Below are positions 17,329-26,186 of a DNA stretch of 53,861 nt, piece by piece (the stretch's first letter is position 1; the number at the start of each line of letters is the position of its first letter). The DNA lies in contig CANJQN010000028.1 in NCBI GenBank assembly GCA_947476465.1, positions 1 through 53,861 of the forward strand. The letters run 5' to 3'. Made by a program: the position numbers and the translations under genes. The notes beneath the pieces are model-generated. The model saw only the letters and a program-made list of their open reading frames with translations, searched no databases and had not been told where the DNA came from. The DNA is from Comamonadaceae bacterium. Its GTDB lineage: Bacteria > Pseudomonadota > Gammaproteobacteria > Burkholderiales > Burkholderiaceae_C.

Positions 17329-18228
17329 TTACTCCTTGGGTGGCGCGGCACCCACCTGGACGCCCGCCCCGCGCTCGACCAACTCGACGACGCGGGTGAA
17401 GTCGCCGTCGCCCAGCTCCCGGGCGGCCCGCTCCCACACCTTGTCGACCGCGTCGCCGACCACGAACGGAACCCCGAACTCGTGGGCGAACTGCTGGCAC
17501 AGGTGCACGTCCTTGTAGAACAGCACAGAGCGAAAGCCGTAGTTGAAGCTGCGGTCCAGCACGCAGCGCGGATACTTGTCGGCGGTGGCGGTGTTGCGTC
17601 CGCTGCTGGTGTTGAGGACGTCGAGCATCACGGCCGGATCGAGCCCGGCCTTCACACCCAGCACCATCACCTCGGCGGTGGCGACCATGGCCGTGGCCGA
17701 CAACATGTTGTTGAGCACCTTCATCGCCTGACCCTGCCCCGCGGCGTCGCCGACGCGCACGACCCGCCCGATGTGCTGCAGGAAGGGCAGCGCGCGCTCG
17801 TGGTCGGCCATGGCGCCGGAAGCCATGACGGTGAGAGTGCCCTTTTGCGCACCCGTGATGCCGCCGCTGACCGGCGCGTCCATGAAAGCGATGCCCGCGG
17901 GCCCAAGCAGGCCGGCGGCCTCACGGGCCAGCGTCGGACCGGTGGTGGACAGGTCCGCCACCAGCTTGGCGCGGCGCCCATGCACCAGGCCTTGTTCACC
18001 GCCCACCACGTCGCGCACCGCGGCCGGTGTGGGCAGGCTCAGGAACACGATGTCGCTTCGGTCAGCCACCTCGCGGGGCGAACTGGCCACGCTCACCTTG
18101 CCGCCCGCGAAGGGGCGTAGCACCTCGGCGCGGGTGTCGTTCACCACAAGCTCCACGCCAGCATCACGCAGCCGTGACGCCATGGGCAGGCCCATGTTGC
18201 CCAAACCCACAAATCCAATGATTGTCAT
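17329..18228 (-). CDS. 3-hydroxyisobutyrate dehydrogenase-family NAD(P) oxidoreductase
   Basis: A 299-residue beta-hydroxyacid dehydrogenase. IGFVGLGNMGLPMASRL (residues 3-19) is the dinucleotide-binding fold. DAPVSGGITGAQKGTLTVM is the substrate-binding loop, and GQGQAMKVLNNML supplies the catalytic lysine. The family oxidises 3-hydroxyisobutyrate, tartronate semialdehyde and similar acids. In this operon it may act on a hydroxyacid released late in the pathway. It lies between the carboxymuconolactone-decarboxylase-like gene and the fused hydantoinase gene with minimal spacing. Confidence 0.87.
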   Translation of the reverse strand: MTIIGFVGLGNMGLPMASRLRDAGVELVVNDTRAEVLRPFAGGKVSVASSPREVADRSDIVFLSLPTPAAVRDVVGGEQGLVHGRRAKLVADLSTTGPTLAREAAGLLGPAGIAFMDAPVSGGITGAQKGTLTVMASGAMADHERALPFLQHIGRVVRVGDAAGQGQAMKVLNNMLSATAMVATAEVMVLGVKAGLDPAVMLDVLNTSSGRNTATADKYPRCVLDRSFNYGFRSVLFYKDVHLCQQFAHEFGVPFVVGDAVDKVWERAARELGDGDFTRVVELVERGAGVQVGAAPPKE

Positions 18229-18270
18229 GACAGATCTCTCAAACAGGGACCGGGAGGGACCGCGCGCGCC

Positions 18271-18654
18271 TCAGCGGCCCGGTTCCCCTTCTTTGAATGC
18301 TTCCTTGGCCACGCGGAACGCGTCGACCGCGGCCGGGATGCCGGCATACACGCCGGCTTGCAACAAGACCTCGCGGATCTCCTCCTTGGTGCAGCCGTTG
18401 CGCAGCGCGCCCTTGATGTGCAGCTTGAGCTCGTGCGGGCGATTGAGCGCCGTGAGCATCGCCAGATTGAGCATGCTGCGGGTCTTGAGGGTCAGACCCT
18501 CGCGGGTCCACACCGACCCCCAGGCGAACTGGGTCACCAGCTCCTGGAGCGGCCGGCTGAAGTCGTCGGCCTCGGCCAGCGATTTCTCGACATAGTCGGC
18601 GCCCACCACCGACTTGCGCACGGCCAGGCCGCGTTGGAAAAGTTCCTCGTTCAT
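18271..18654 (-). CDS. Carboxymuconolactone decarboxylase family protein
   Basis: A 127-residue, single-domain protein close in length and pattern to PcaC. It has WTREGLTLKTRSMLNLAML, RPHELKLHIKGAL with the conserved histidine, then GCTKEEIREVLLQAGVYAGIPA. It lacks the Cys-x2-Cys of AhpD-type peroxidases, so a decarboxylase or isomerase-like role is more likely than a redox role. The ATG at 18654 is preceded by GGAG; a longer frame adds only ten residues. In context it may decarboxylate a lactone or beta-keto acid intermediate. Confidence 0.82.
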   Translation of the reverse strand: MNEELFQRGLAVRKSVVGADYVEKSLAEADDFSRPLQELVTQFAWGSVWTREGLTLKTRSMLNLAMLTALNRPHELKLHIKGALRNGCTKEEIREVLLQAGVYAGIPAAVDAFRVAKEAFKEGEPGR

Positions 18655-18704
18655 ATCGACTCCAAAATCAGTTGCGGCGAGCACAAGCCGGCCGCGGTTT
18701 CACA

Positions 18705-19946
18705 TCACTTCTTGGACCACACCACCTTGGCGGAGGCGAGTTCCGGCGGATAGACCGTCTTGGGCACACCGTTTTGCCACTGCACGATCACCATATCGGC
18801 GTCAACACGGCGGCCATGGTCGTCGAACTTGACGCCCTTGCCAGGGTAGAAGCGTCCCGCGCCGGTGGTGGCGGTGGTCTTCATCTCGCGAATGGCCTGG
18901 GCCACCTTCTCGCGGTCGGCGACGCCCGCCTTCTCGATGGCGTCCTTGATGATCCACATGTCGCCATAGGTGGAAATCGCGTCCTGCACCACCCAGGGCT
19001 CACCCATGGTCTTGGTGAAGTCTTCGATCATTTTCTCCTGGCCCTTGCCGCCCCAGTTACCGGCGGTCACCATCACGCCTTCGAGGACGCTCTTGTCCAG
19101 CAACTTGAGCATCTCGGGCATGCCCAGCGCGGTGCCGTTCGCGATGACCGGAATACGGCCCTTGCCCAGGCCCATTTCGTTCATCTTCTCCAGGATCAGC
19201 TTGGAGTCGGGAACGTTGGTGGTCAACAGCAGCAGCATGTCGGGCCGCGTGTTGCGCAGCTTTTGCACCATGGAGGTGGCATCGGACAGGGGTGGCGTGT
19301 AGATCTCGTCGGTCACGAGCTTGAGGCCCAGCTTGGCAAAGCCGCTCTCGCGCATCGGCTTGGTGAAGCTCGCCGGCGAGGCGGTGTTGTCCATGATGAT
19401 GGCCACCGTCTTGGGCGCCTGGCCGGTGGCGGTCTTGGCGACCTGCGCGAGCAGCGGCAGGGCGTGCGCGGCCTGGGCGCCTGCGGTCATGGACGTCTGA
19501 AAGACGTTCTTGTAGCCGCGGGCGGTGATGGCGTCGGAATACGACAGCGTCAGCCACGGCATGTTGGCGCGCTCGGTCACCTCGGTCACCGCCAGTGTGA
19601 ACGAGCTGACGAAGGCGCCGGTGCCGGCCACCACGTCGGGCTCTGATGCCACCAGGCGCTGCGCGGCGGCTTTGGCCTTTTCAGTGGAGTCGCCCGAGTC
19701 GATCACCACCAGCTTCATCTTGGCGCCGCCCAGCGCCTTGATGCCGCCGGCGTCGTTGATGTGCTTGACGCCCAGTTCGGCGCCCTTGACGTGCATCTCT
19801 CCGCTGCGGGCCCAGGCGCCCGAAAGTGGGACGACGACGGCGACCTTGACCTCCTTGGGCTGCGCGAAGGCGGTGCCCGGAAGGCTGAGCGCGAGGCTGG
19901 CAAGGGCAGCCAGGTGCAGCATGCTGCGTCGGATAGTGGGTTTCAT
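18705..19946 (-). CDS. Branched-chain amino-acid-type ABC transporter, periplasmic binding protein (LivK-like)
   Basis: A 413-residue solute receptor with a Sec signal peptide (SMLHLAALASLALSLPGTAFA, cleavage near residue 28). The mature protein opens with KVAVVVPLSGAWARSGEMHVKGAELGVKHIND, characteristic of the Peripla_BP_6 family. Although called branched-chain amino-acid receptors, many such proteins in Burkholderiales bind aromatic acids or other organic acids. The start at 19946 is the second of two adjacent ATGs and has better spacing from GAAGGAGA. The gene follows livF by 40 bases and completes a five-function importer inside the catabolic operon. Confidence 0.88.
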   Translation of the reverse strand: MKPTIRRSMLHLAALASLALSLPGTAFAQPKEVKVAVVVPLSGAWARSGEMHVKGAELGVKHINDAGGIKALGGAKMKLVVIDSGDSTEKAKAAAQRLVASEPDVVAGTGAFVSSFTLAVTEVTERANMPWLTLSYSDAITARGYKNVFQTSMTAGAQAAHALPLLAQVAKTATGQAPKTVAIIMDNTASPASFTKPMRESGFAKLGLKLVTDEIYTPPLSDATSMVQKLRNTRPDMLLLLTTNVPDSKLILEKMNEMGLGKGRIPVIANGTALGMPEMLKLLDKSVLEGVMVTAGNWGGKGQEKMIEDFTKTMGEPWVVQDAISTYGDMWIIKDAIEKAGVADREKVAQAIREMKTTATTGAGRFYPGKGVKFDDHGRRVDADMVIVQWQNGVPKTVYPPELASAKVVWSKK

Positions 19947-19986
19947 CATGTCTCCTTCGGGTGGTTGAATCAAACGGTCAAATCGA

Positions 19987-20694
19987 TCACATTCCCAGGT
20001 AGGTCTGCTTGACCTTGGCATCTTTCATGAGGTCCTGGTGGGTCCCCTCCAGCGCCATGCGACCGGACTCGAGCACATAGCCATAGTCGCATGCCTCCAG
20101 TGCTTCAGCGACACGCTGCTCCACCAGCAGCAACGATACGCCCCGCTCGCGGTGGATCAGCTCGATGGTCTCAAAGATCTGGTCGGCGATCGCCGGCGCC
20201 AGCCCCATCGAGGGTTCGTCGAGCATCAGCAGCTTGGGCAGCGACGCGAGGCCGCGCCCGATGGCCACCATCTGCTGCTCTCCGCCTGACAGCGTGCCGG
20301 CCAGCTGCGCGCGCCGTTCCGCCAACCGCGGGAACAGCGCATAGATCAGCTCGAGAGATTTCGCGAACCCACGTTGCGCCTCGCGCGTCTGCGCGCCCAT
20401 CTCCAGGTTTTCCAGAACGGTCATGGACTTGAACACCTGGCGCCCCTCGGGCACGTGGGCGATGCCCAATGTGGCGCGGTCGGCGGGCAGGACGCTCGCC
20501 AGATCCTTGCCCATGAAGCGGATCGTCCCGGATTCGGTGGGCACGGTGCCCGAGATGGCCTTGAACAGCGTGGTCTTGCCGGCGCCATTGGGCCCAACGA
20601 TGGCGACGAAGCGTCCTTCGCCGACGGTCAGGCTCACGCCACTCAGTGCGTGCAACCCGCCGTACGACACCTTGAGGCTATCGATTTGCAGCAT
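19987..20694 (-). CDS. livF: ABC transporter ATP-binding protein (LivF-like)
   Basis: A 235-residue ATPase with Walker A GPNGAGKTTLF, signature LSGGEQQM, and Walker B LLMLDEPSMGLAP, ending in a LivF-like tail (KVKQTYLGM). It energises uptake with the fused permease-ATPase encoded upstream, overlapping that gene by 17 bases. Substrate specificity lies in the binding protein. Confidence 0.92.
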   Translation of the reverse strand: MLQIDSLKVSYGGLHALSGVSLTVGEGRFVAIVGPNGAGKTTLFKAISGTVPTESGTIRFMGKDLASVLPADRATLGIAHVPEGRQVFKSMTVLENLEMGAQTREAQRGFAKSLELIYALFPRLAERRAQLAGTLSGGEQQMVAIGRGLASLPKLLMLDEPSMGLAPAIADQIFETIELIHRERGVSLLLVEQRVAEALEACDYGYVLESGRMALEGTHQDLMKDAKVKQTYLGM

Positions 20695-22447
20695 GCGCCA
20701 TCCATTTCTTGCCGAGGTAGGCCTCGATCACTTCCGGCGCGCTGGTCACCTCGGCCGGCAGGCCGCTGGCCAGCAACTTGCCATGGTCCAGCACGATCAG
20801 GCGGTCGGCCAGCCGCACCATGGCTTGCATGGTGTGCTCGATCACCACGATGGTGATGCCCGAGCGGCGCAGGCCGTCGATCACCTTGAGCACGTGCTCC
20901 ACCTCCTGCGACCCCAGGCCGGCCAGGATCTCGTCAAGCAGCATCAGCCGCGGCTTGGCGGCGGCCGCGCGGGCCAGCTCCATCAGCCGCATCTGCAGGC
21001 TGGTCAGGCCCGACGCCGGCACCGCGCCGTGCGCGCCCAGCCCGACCTGATCGAGCGCGGCCTGCGCCGCAACATAAGCATCGGCATCGAGCTCGTGCAC
21101 GGAAAAGGCGGCCACGACCACGTTGTCCAGCAGGGACAGGCGCGCAAAAGGGCGCACCACCTGGAAGGTGCGGCCGATACCGGCGCGGCACAAGGCCTGC
21201 GGCGGCAGGCCGTCGATGCGCCGCCCTCCCAGGCTGACCGTTCCGGCACTGGGCGGCAGCACGCCATTGAGCAGGTTGAACAGCGTGGTCTTGCCCGCAC
21301 CGTTGGGGCCGATGATCCCGAGAATCTCGCCCTGGTACACCTCGAAGGACACATCACTGACCGCCACCACGCCGCCGAAGGCTTTGGTCAGGCCGCTGAC
21401 CGACATCAGCACCCCTGCCTGGGTGCGCTGCGGGGGCGCCTGCTCACGCACATAGGGACTTGAGTCCACCACCATGGGCGCGTTGACCGGCCCGTCGCGC
21501 CGAAAGCGGTTCATCACGCGCGGCAGCACGCCCTCGGGCGCGAGCAGCACCACCAGCATGATCGCCGCGCCATACACCACACCCTGGATGCCGGGAATGA
21601 TGCTGCCCAATTCAGCCTGCAGGATCTCCCCTGTGGGCACCAGCAGCAGCGCGCCCAGGATCGGCCCAGCCACTGTGCCGACGCCACCGAACAAGGCCAT
21701 GACCATCGCCTGCGCGGACACCAGCATGCCGAACACGCTGCTGGGCGTGACCACCAGCAGCACGACCGCATAGAAACCGCCGGTCATCCCGGTGATGGCG
21801 GCCGAAAGCACCAGCGCCTTGAGCTTCCAACGGAACGGATCGATGCCCGCGGCCTGGGCCGCCAGCTCGTTTTGCTTGATGGCCAACAGCGACAGGCCAA
21901 AGCGCGAGCGCGCCACACGAACGTTGATCAGCACCGCAAAGGTGAGCAGCACCAGCGCCAGCACCATGTACCAGCGCGCGTCACGGAACTGCATCCACAT
22001 CCAGCTGTTCTCGCGCTTCATGGGCAGCGTGAGCTCGCGCAGGCCCTGCCATTCGAAGACGTACAAGATGGCCAGCGGGTAAGCCAGCATGGCCAGGGCG
22101 AAGTACAGGCCGCGCAACCGGAAGGTGGGCACACCGATCAGCGCGCCAGCGACGCCGCCCACACCCGCGGCGGCGATGATGCCGAACCAGGGAGAGATAC
22201 CGAAATTGACGAACAGCAGCGTCACCGTGAACGCGCCCAGGCCGAAAAAGGCCGCGTGACCGAACGAGACCAGGCCCGAATAGCCGCTGAAGATGTTCCA
22301 GGCCACGCCCATGCAGGCCCAGATCGGCACCAGGGTGAATATCAACTGGTAGTAGGAGTTGCTGATCGACAGCGCGCCAGCCAGATACACCACCAGCGCA
22401 CCGATGCCCAGCATCCATCCGCGGCGGTCGGAAAGGTTTGACTTCAT
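20678..22447 (-). CDS. Fused ABC permease-ATPase (LivM-LivG)
   Basis: A 589-residue fusion. Residues about 1-320 form a LivM-like permease (FSGYSGLVSFGHAAFFGLGAF near 55-75, eight or nine helices); about 345-589 form a LivG-like ATPase with GPNGAGKTTLFNLLNG. The usual LSGGQ signature reads LTSLQ and Walker B reads LMLLDEILAGL, a variation seen in one LivG-like subgroup, so the domain is probably active. It starts at the ATG at 22447, overlapping the livH stop by four bases. The partner of LivH in the membrane and of LivF as the second ATPase. Confidence 0.88.
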   Translation of the reverse strand: MKSNLSDRRGWMLGIGALVVYLAGALSISNSYYQLIFTLVPIWACMGVAWNIFSGYSGLVSFGHAAFFGLGAFTVTLLFVNFGISPWFGIIAAAGVGGVAGALIGVPTFRLRGLYFALAMLAYPLAILYVFEWQGLRELTLPMKRENSWMWMQFRDARWYMVLALVLLTFAVLINVRVARSRFGLSLLAIKQNELAAQAAGIDPFRWKLKALVLSAAITGMTGGFYAVVLLVVTPSSVFGMLVSAQAMVMALFGGVGTVAGPILGALLLVPTGEILQAELGSIIPGIQGVVYGAAIMLVVLLAPEGVLPRVMNRFRRDGPVNAPMVVDSSPYVREQAPPQRTQAGVLMSVSGLTKAFGGVVAVSDVSFEVYQGEILGIIGPNGAGKTTLFNLLNGVLPPSAGTVSLGGRRIDGLPPQALCRAGIGRTFQVVRPFARLSLLDNVVVAAFSVHELDADAYVAAQAALDQVGLGAHGAVPASGLTSLQMRLMELARAAAAKPRLMLLDEILAGLGSQEVEHVLKVIDGLRRSGITIVVIEHTMQAMVRLADRLIVLDHGKLLASGLPAEVTSAPEVIEAYLGKKWMAHAANR

Positions 22448-23403
22448 GCGCGATCCGCGGATTTTCCGAACAGCCCCTCGGGCCGCAGGAACACGATGCC
22501 CAGAAACACCACGAAGATGGCCGCGTTCTGCAACTGGGTTGGCAGCACCAGCGTGGCCAGCTGCTGAACCAGCCCGATAGTCATGCCGCCCCAGAAGGCG
22601 CCGATCGTGCTGCCCATGCCACCCAGCACCACACCGGCGTACATGATGATCACGAAGTCGATGCCGACGTAAGGCTGGAACGGATAGTAGGTGGCGATCA
22701 GGCTGCCGGCGATGGCGGTGACGCCGGCACCGATGCCGAAGGCCAGCCGGTGCGCGCGCCGCACATGGATGCCCATGTAGGCCGCCGCCTCGGGGTTGTC
22801 GGCGGCCGCGCGCAGCATCTTGCCCTGGCGCGTGCGGCCAATGAAGACCGACACGGCCACGATCACGACCACAGCCAGTACGAACGACAGCGTCCGGGCC
22901 TGGTTCATGAACAAGGTAATGCCCCCGAACAGCGGACCGGCTTCCCATGCGGTGCCGGAGAACGGGGTATTGAGCGAACGTGGCACGGAACCGAAGGCAA
23001 TCAGGCCCGTGTTCTGCAGTACCAGCGACAGGCCGAGCGTGAGCGTGAGCTGGGCATAGTGCCCCTCGCCCTCGACACCGACCGCCCGCACCCCCGTGAC
23101 ATGGCTCAGGAGCAGCTCATACACCAAGGACGCGAAGACAAACACCAGCACCGCCGAGACCAGCGAGGCCACCAGTACGCCAAGCGCAGGGCCCAGCAGC
23201 GTGGCCAGCCCGAGCTGGGTGAACACGGCCAGCGCGCCGTACATGCCCAGCATGAGGAACTCGCCTTGGGCGAAGTTCACCACACGCATGACGCTGAAGA
23301 TCAGCGCCAGCCCGACGCACATCAGCCCGTAGACGCCACCCACCGCCAGGCCCGTGAACAGGACCTGCAGCAGGTTCTCAGCGAAGATGGCCGCGTCGCT
23401 CAT
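22444..23403 (-). CDS. livH: Branched-chain amino-acid-type ABC permease (LivH-like)
   Basis: A 319-residue inner-membrane permease. GLAVGGVYGLMCVGLALIFSVMRVVNFAQGEF near residues 18-50 is the LivH signature, and FVIIMYAGVVLGGMGSTIGAFWGG near 250 is the conserved cytoplasmic loop region. It forms the channel with the LivM part of the following fusion protein. It begins 40 bases after the DUF35 gene. Confidence 0.92.
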   Translation of the reverse strand: MSDAAIFAENLLQVLFTGLAVGGVYGLMCVGLALIFSVMRVVNFAQGEFLMLGMYGALAVFTQLGLATLLGPALGVLVASLVSAVLVFVFASLVYELLLSHVTGVRAVGVEGEGHYAQLTLTLGLSLVLQNTGLIAFGSVPRSLNTPFSGTAWEAGPLFGGITLFMNQARTLSFVLAVVVIVAVSVFIGRTRQGKMLRAAADNPEAAAYMGIHVRRAHRLAFGIGAGVTAIAGSLIATYYPFQPYVGIDFVIIMYAGVVLGGMGSTIGAFWGGMTIGLVQQLATLVLPTQLQNAAIFVVFLGIVFLRPEGLFGKSADRA

Positions 23404-23443
23404 GGTTTTTGCGTCATGTTTTGTCTTCTTGTTCTCGAGTTGT

Positions 23444-23842
23444 TCAGCGCGGGTCGAAGATCAGCTCAGCGCGCTCACCATCGACTTCGAAACGCCCGGC
23501 CACCGGCGCGCCCATGACGGGCACACCGCCGGTCCAGCGCCCCAGCGCGCGAACGCCCTCCTCCAGGTCGACGGTGACCAGGGTGTAGGGAATCTCATCC
23601 CGGAACGCCGCATGAAAAGGGTGGTGGCACACCGTCCAGCTGTGGATGCTGCCGCGCCGCGACAGCGGCTGCCACTGGACATCGAGCGAATGGCAGGCGC
23701 TGCACATCAGGCGCGGGTAATGGCGCAGCTTGCCGCAGGCGGCGCATCGCTGCACCGCCAACTCGCCGCGCCGGGCCGCCTCCCAGTAGGGCCGCGACAG
23801 CGGCAAGTCGGGTGGCAGCGGTTTTTGAGGCTTGGAATCCAT
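23444..23842 (-). CDS. DUF35 Zn-ribbon/OB-fold protein, thiolase partner
   Basis: A 132-residue protein. Cys33, Cys36, Cys47 and Cys50 (QRCAACGKLRHYPRLMCSAC) make an intact rubredoxin-like zinc ribbon; an OB-fold follows (YTLVTVDLEEGVRALGRW). DUF35 proteins bind thiolase-like enzymes and help shuttle or position the acyl-CoA; precedents are archaeal thiolase/HMG-CoA synthase complexes, BbsA in toluene degradation and ChsH2 with Ltp2 in steroid degradation. The gene starts two bases after the thiolase-like gene ends. The ATG at 23842 follows GGGAG. Confidence 0.88.
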   Translation of the reverse strand: MDSKPQKPLPPDLPLSRPYWEAARRGELAVQRCAACGKLRHYPRLMCSACHSLDVQWQPLSRRGSIHSWTVCHHPFHAAFRDEIPYTLVTVDLEEGVRALGRWTGGVPVMGAPVAGRFEVDGERAELIFDPR

Positions 23843-23844
23843 GT

Positions 23845-25005
23845 TCACTCCCTGCGAAGAATGGCGACGGCGCCGTCGCCCAGGTCGCCGTAACCGGTCA
23901 CCAGGCCCAGCTGCGCGTCTTTGACCTGCGCGCGGCCGGCCTCGTGACGCAGCTGGCGCACGGCCTCCACCACATGGTTGAGGCCCCAGACATGGCCCTG
24001 CGACAGCAGCCCGCCATGCGTGTTCGTCGGCAGCGCGCCGCCCAGGCGCAGGCGCCCGTCCTCGATGAAGGGCCCGCCCTCGCCCTTGGCACAAAAGCCC
24101 AGCGCTTCGAGCTGGCAGATGACGACATAGGTAAAGCAGTCGTACAGCTCCAGGAAGTCGATGTCAGCGGGGGTGACGCCGGCCATCTCGAAGCAGCGCG
24201 AAGCCGCCTTGCTGATGCCCAGGTGCGTCATGTCGGGGCGCTGGGTGATCGCCCCCGGCTGGTCGGGATGGCCCTCGGCCGTGCCGGAGATGAACACGCG
24301 CCGGTGCCGCAGGTCGCGCGCCGGCCCGGCGGCGCTGACGATCACCGCGGCGCCGCCGTCGCTCTCGAGGCTGCAGTCGAGCAGGCGGAAGGGGTCAGAG
24401 ATCATGCGCGAGTTGCGATGATCTTCCAGCGTGATGGGCTTTTTCATCACGGCGTTGTCGTTGAGCAGCGCATGCTGGCGGCAGGCGATGGCCACCTCGG
24501 CGAACTGGTCGGTGGTGGTGCCGTACAGCTCCATGTGGCGCCGGGCCATGGGCGCGTACATCTGCGCCGGCGCGGCGTTTCCGATGGGGTATTCGAACTC
24601 GGTGACGTAGTGGAACTGCGGCATGGTGTGCACGCGCGCCCCGGCGCGGCCGGCCACGGCGCCGCCGGTCACGTTGCGGCCGAAGGTCAGCAGCACGTGC
24701 TTGCACACCCCACCGGCCACCGCCGCGGCGGCGGCCTGCAGCGCCATCACCGGGCTGGCGCCGCCATGCGGAATGACGGCGGAGAAGCGCAGGTCGGGAA
24801 GACCCAGGTTGTCGACGAAGTCATCGGCCGTGCCGCTGACGATGCCGATGGGGATGATGCCGTCGATGTCGCGCGGCTGCAGGCCGGCGTCGGCGATGGC
24901 CTTGATCGACGCTGCCAGCTGCAGCTCGAACGCGCCGCGTGTCTCGCCGCGCATGTAGACGGTCTCGCCCACACCGCTGATGCAGGCCTTGTCTTTGAGG
25001 GTCAT
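23845..25005 (-). CDS. Thiolase-like protein without the nucleophilic cysteine (SCP-x/Ltp2-like)
   Basis: A 386-residue thiolase-fold protein. Where thiolases have the nucleophilic cysteine the sequence reads IPHGGASPVMAL (residues 78-89), with no Cys. The C-terminal NTHGGLLSQGHVWGLNH (about 328-344) retains the second catalytic loop including His338. Tyr288 and Tyr293 sit in ELYDCFTY. Ltp2, a retro-aldolase that pairs with a DUF35 protein, also lacks the cysteine and uses tyrosines, so aldol cleavage is a fair hypothesis; thiolysis is unlikely. It is encoded next to its DUF35 partner. Confidence 0.83.
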   Translation of the reverse strand: MTLKDKACISGVGETVYMRGETRGAFELQLAASIKAIADAGLQPRDIDGIIPIGIVSGTADDFVDNLGLPDLRFSAVIPHGGASPVMALQAAAAAVAGGVCKHVLLTFGRNVTGGAVAGRAGARVHTMPQFHYVTEFEYPIGNAAPAQMYAPMARRHMELYGTTTDQFAEVAIACRQHALLNDNAVMKKPITLEDHRNSRMISDPFRLLDCSLESDGGAAVIVSAAGPARDLRHRRVFISGTAEGHPDQPGAITQRPDMTHLGISKAASRCFEMAGVTPADIDFLELYDCFTYVVICQLEALGFCAKGEGGPFIEDGRLRLGGALPTNTHGGLLSQGHVWGLNHVVEAVRQLRHEAGRAQVKDAQLGLVTGYGDLGDGAVAILRRE

Positions 25006-25034
25006 GGCTGGTCTCGGGTTTGCGCCTGGGCCCC

Positions 25035-26186
25035 TCACCGGGCCTTGGGCAGGATGGAATTGGCGATGATCTGCTTCATGACTTCGGCCGTGCCGCCGCC
25101 GATGCGGCACATGCGGGCGTCGGCGAAGGCCCGGGCGATGGGGTATTCCCACATGTAGCCCCAGCCGCCGAAGAACTGAAGGCACTGGTCCATCACCTTG
25201 AACTGCAGGTCGGTGGTGACCAGCTTGCAGGCGGCGGCGTCCACCGGGTCGAGCTCGCGGCGCAGGTGCAGCTCGAGGCAGCGGTCGACGAAGACGCGCT
25301 GGGTCATCACCTGCGCATGCAGGCCGGCCAGCGTAAAGCGCGTGTTCTGGAAGTCGGCCAGCGTCTGGCCGAACATCTTGCGGTCGGCGGTGTAGGCGCG
25401 GGTCCACTGCAGTGCGGCTTCGGCGGCGGCGACGGCGCGGATCGCCTGCACCAGCCGCTCCTGGGCCAGCTGCGTCATGAGGATGGTGAAACCGCCGCCC
25501 TCGGTTCCCAGCAGGTTGGACACGGGCACACGCATGTCCGAGAAGAACAGCTCGGAGGTGTCCTGCGCCTTGCAGCCAATTTTCTCCAGCTTGCGCCCCC
25601 GCGTGAAGCCGGGGCTGTTGGTTTCGACCAGCAGCAGGCTCACGCCGCGCGCTTTTTGCGTGGGGTCGGTCTTGCAAGCCAGCAGCAGCAGGTCGGCACT
25701 GTGGCCGTTGGTGGTGAACACCTTCTGCCCATTGACCACGTACTGGTCGCCGTCGCGGATAGCCTGGGTGCGGATGTTCTGCACGTCGCTGCCGCCCGAG
25801 GGCTCGGACATGCCCAGGGCCACCACCACCTCACCGGTCGCCATGCGCGGCAGCCATTTGCGCTTTTGCTCCTCGGTGCCGAAGTCCACGAGGTAGGGCG
25901 CAACGATGTCCGAGTGCAGGTAGAACGTGGGGCCGGTGGCGCCGACGTACGCCATCTCTTCGACGAGGATGGCGCTGTAGAGAAAATCGGCGCCCATGCC
26001 TCCGTACTCGGTGGGCGCATTGCACAGCAGCAGGCCGAGCTCGCCGGCCTTGTGCCACAGCGAGCGCGGCACCTGGCCGTCGCGCTCCCACTGGGCGTGA
26101 TGGGGCGTGACGTGTTCTGCGATGAAGCGCTTGACGGTGTCGCGAAACGCTTCGTGTTCTGAGCTGAAGATGGTGCGTGAGATCAT
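25035..26186 (-). CDS. Acyl-CoA dehydrogenase
   Basis: A 383-residue FAD enzyme of the acyl-CoA dehydrogenase family with LGMSEPSGGSDVQNIRT and NGQKVFTTNGHSAD in the flavin-binding region. At the classical position of the MCAD catalytic Glu the sequence reads IGGGTAEVM. The base is likely Glu243 in LAQERLVQ, as in long-chain and isovaleryl-CoA dehydrogenases. It introduces the alpha,beta double bond in beta-oxidation. The ATG at 26186 overlaps the CoA-transferase stop by four bases, favouring it over an upstream TTG. Confidence 0.88.
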   Translation of the reverse strand: MISRTIFSSEHEAFRDTVKRFIAEHVTPHHAQWERDGQVPRSLWHKAGELGLLLCNAPTEYGGMGADFLYSAILVEEMAYVGATGPTFYLHSDIVAPYLVDFGTEEQKRKWLPRMATGEVVVALGMSEPSGGSDVQNIRTQAIRDGDQYVVNGQKVFTTNGHSADLLLLACKTDPTQKARGVSLLLVETNSPGFTRGRKLEKIGCKAQDTSELFFSDMRVPVSNLLGTEGGGFTILMTQLAQERLVQAIRAVAAAEAALQWTRAYTADRKMFGQTLADFQNTRFTLAGLHAQVMTQRVFVDRCLELHLRRELDPVDAAACKLVTTDLQFKVMDQCLQFFGGWGYMWEYPIARAFADARMCRIGGGTAEVMKQIIANSILPKAR

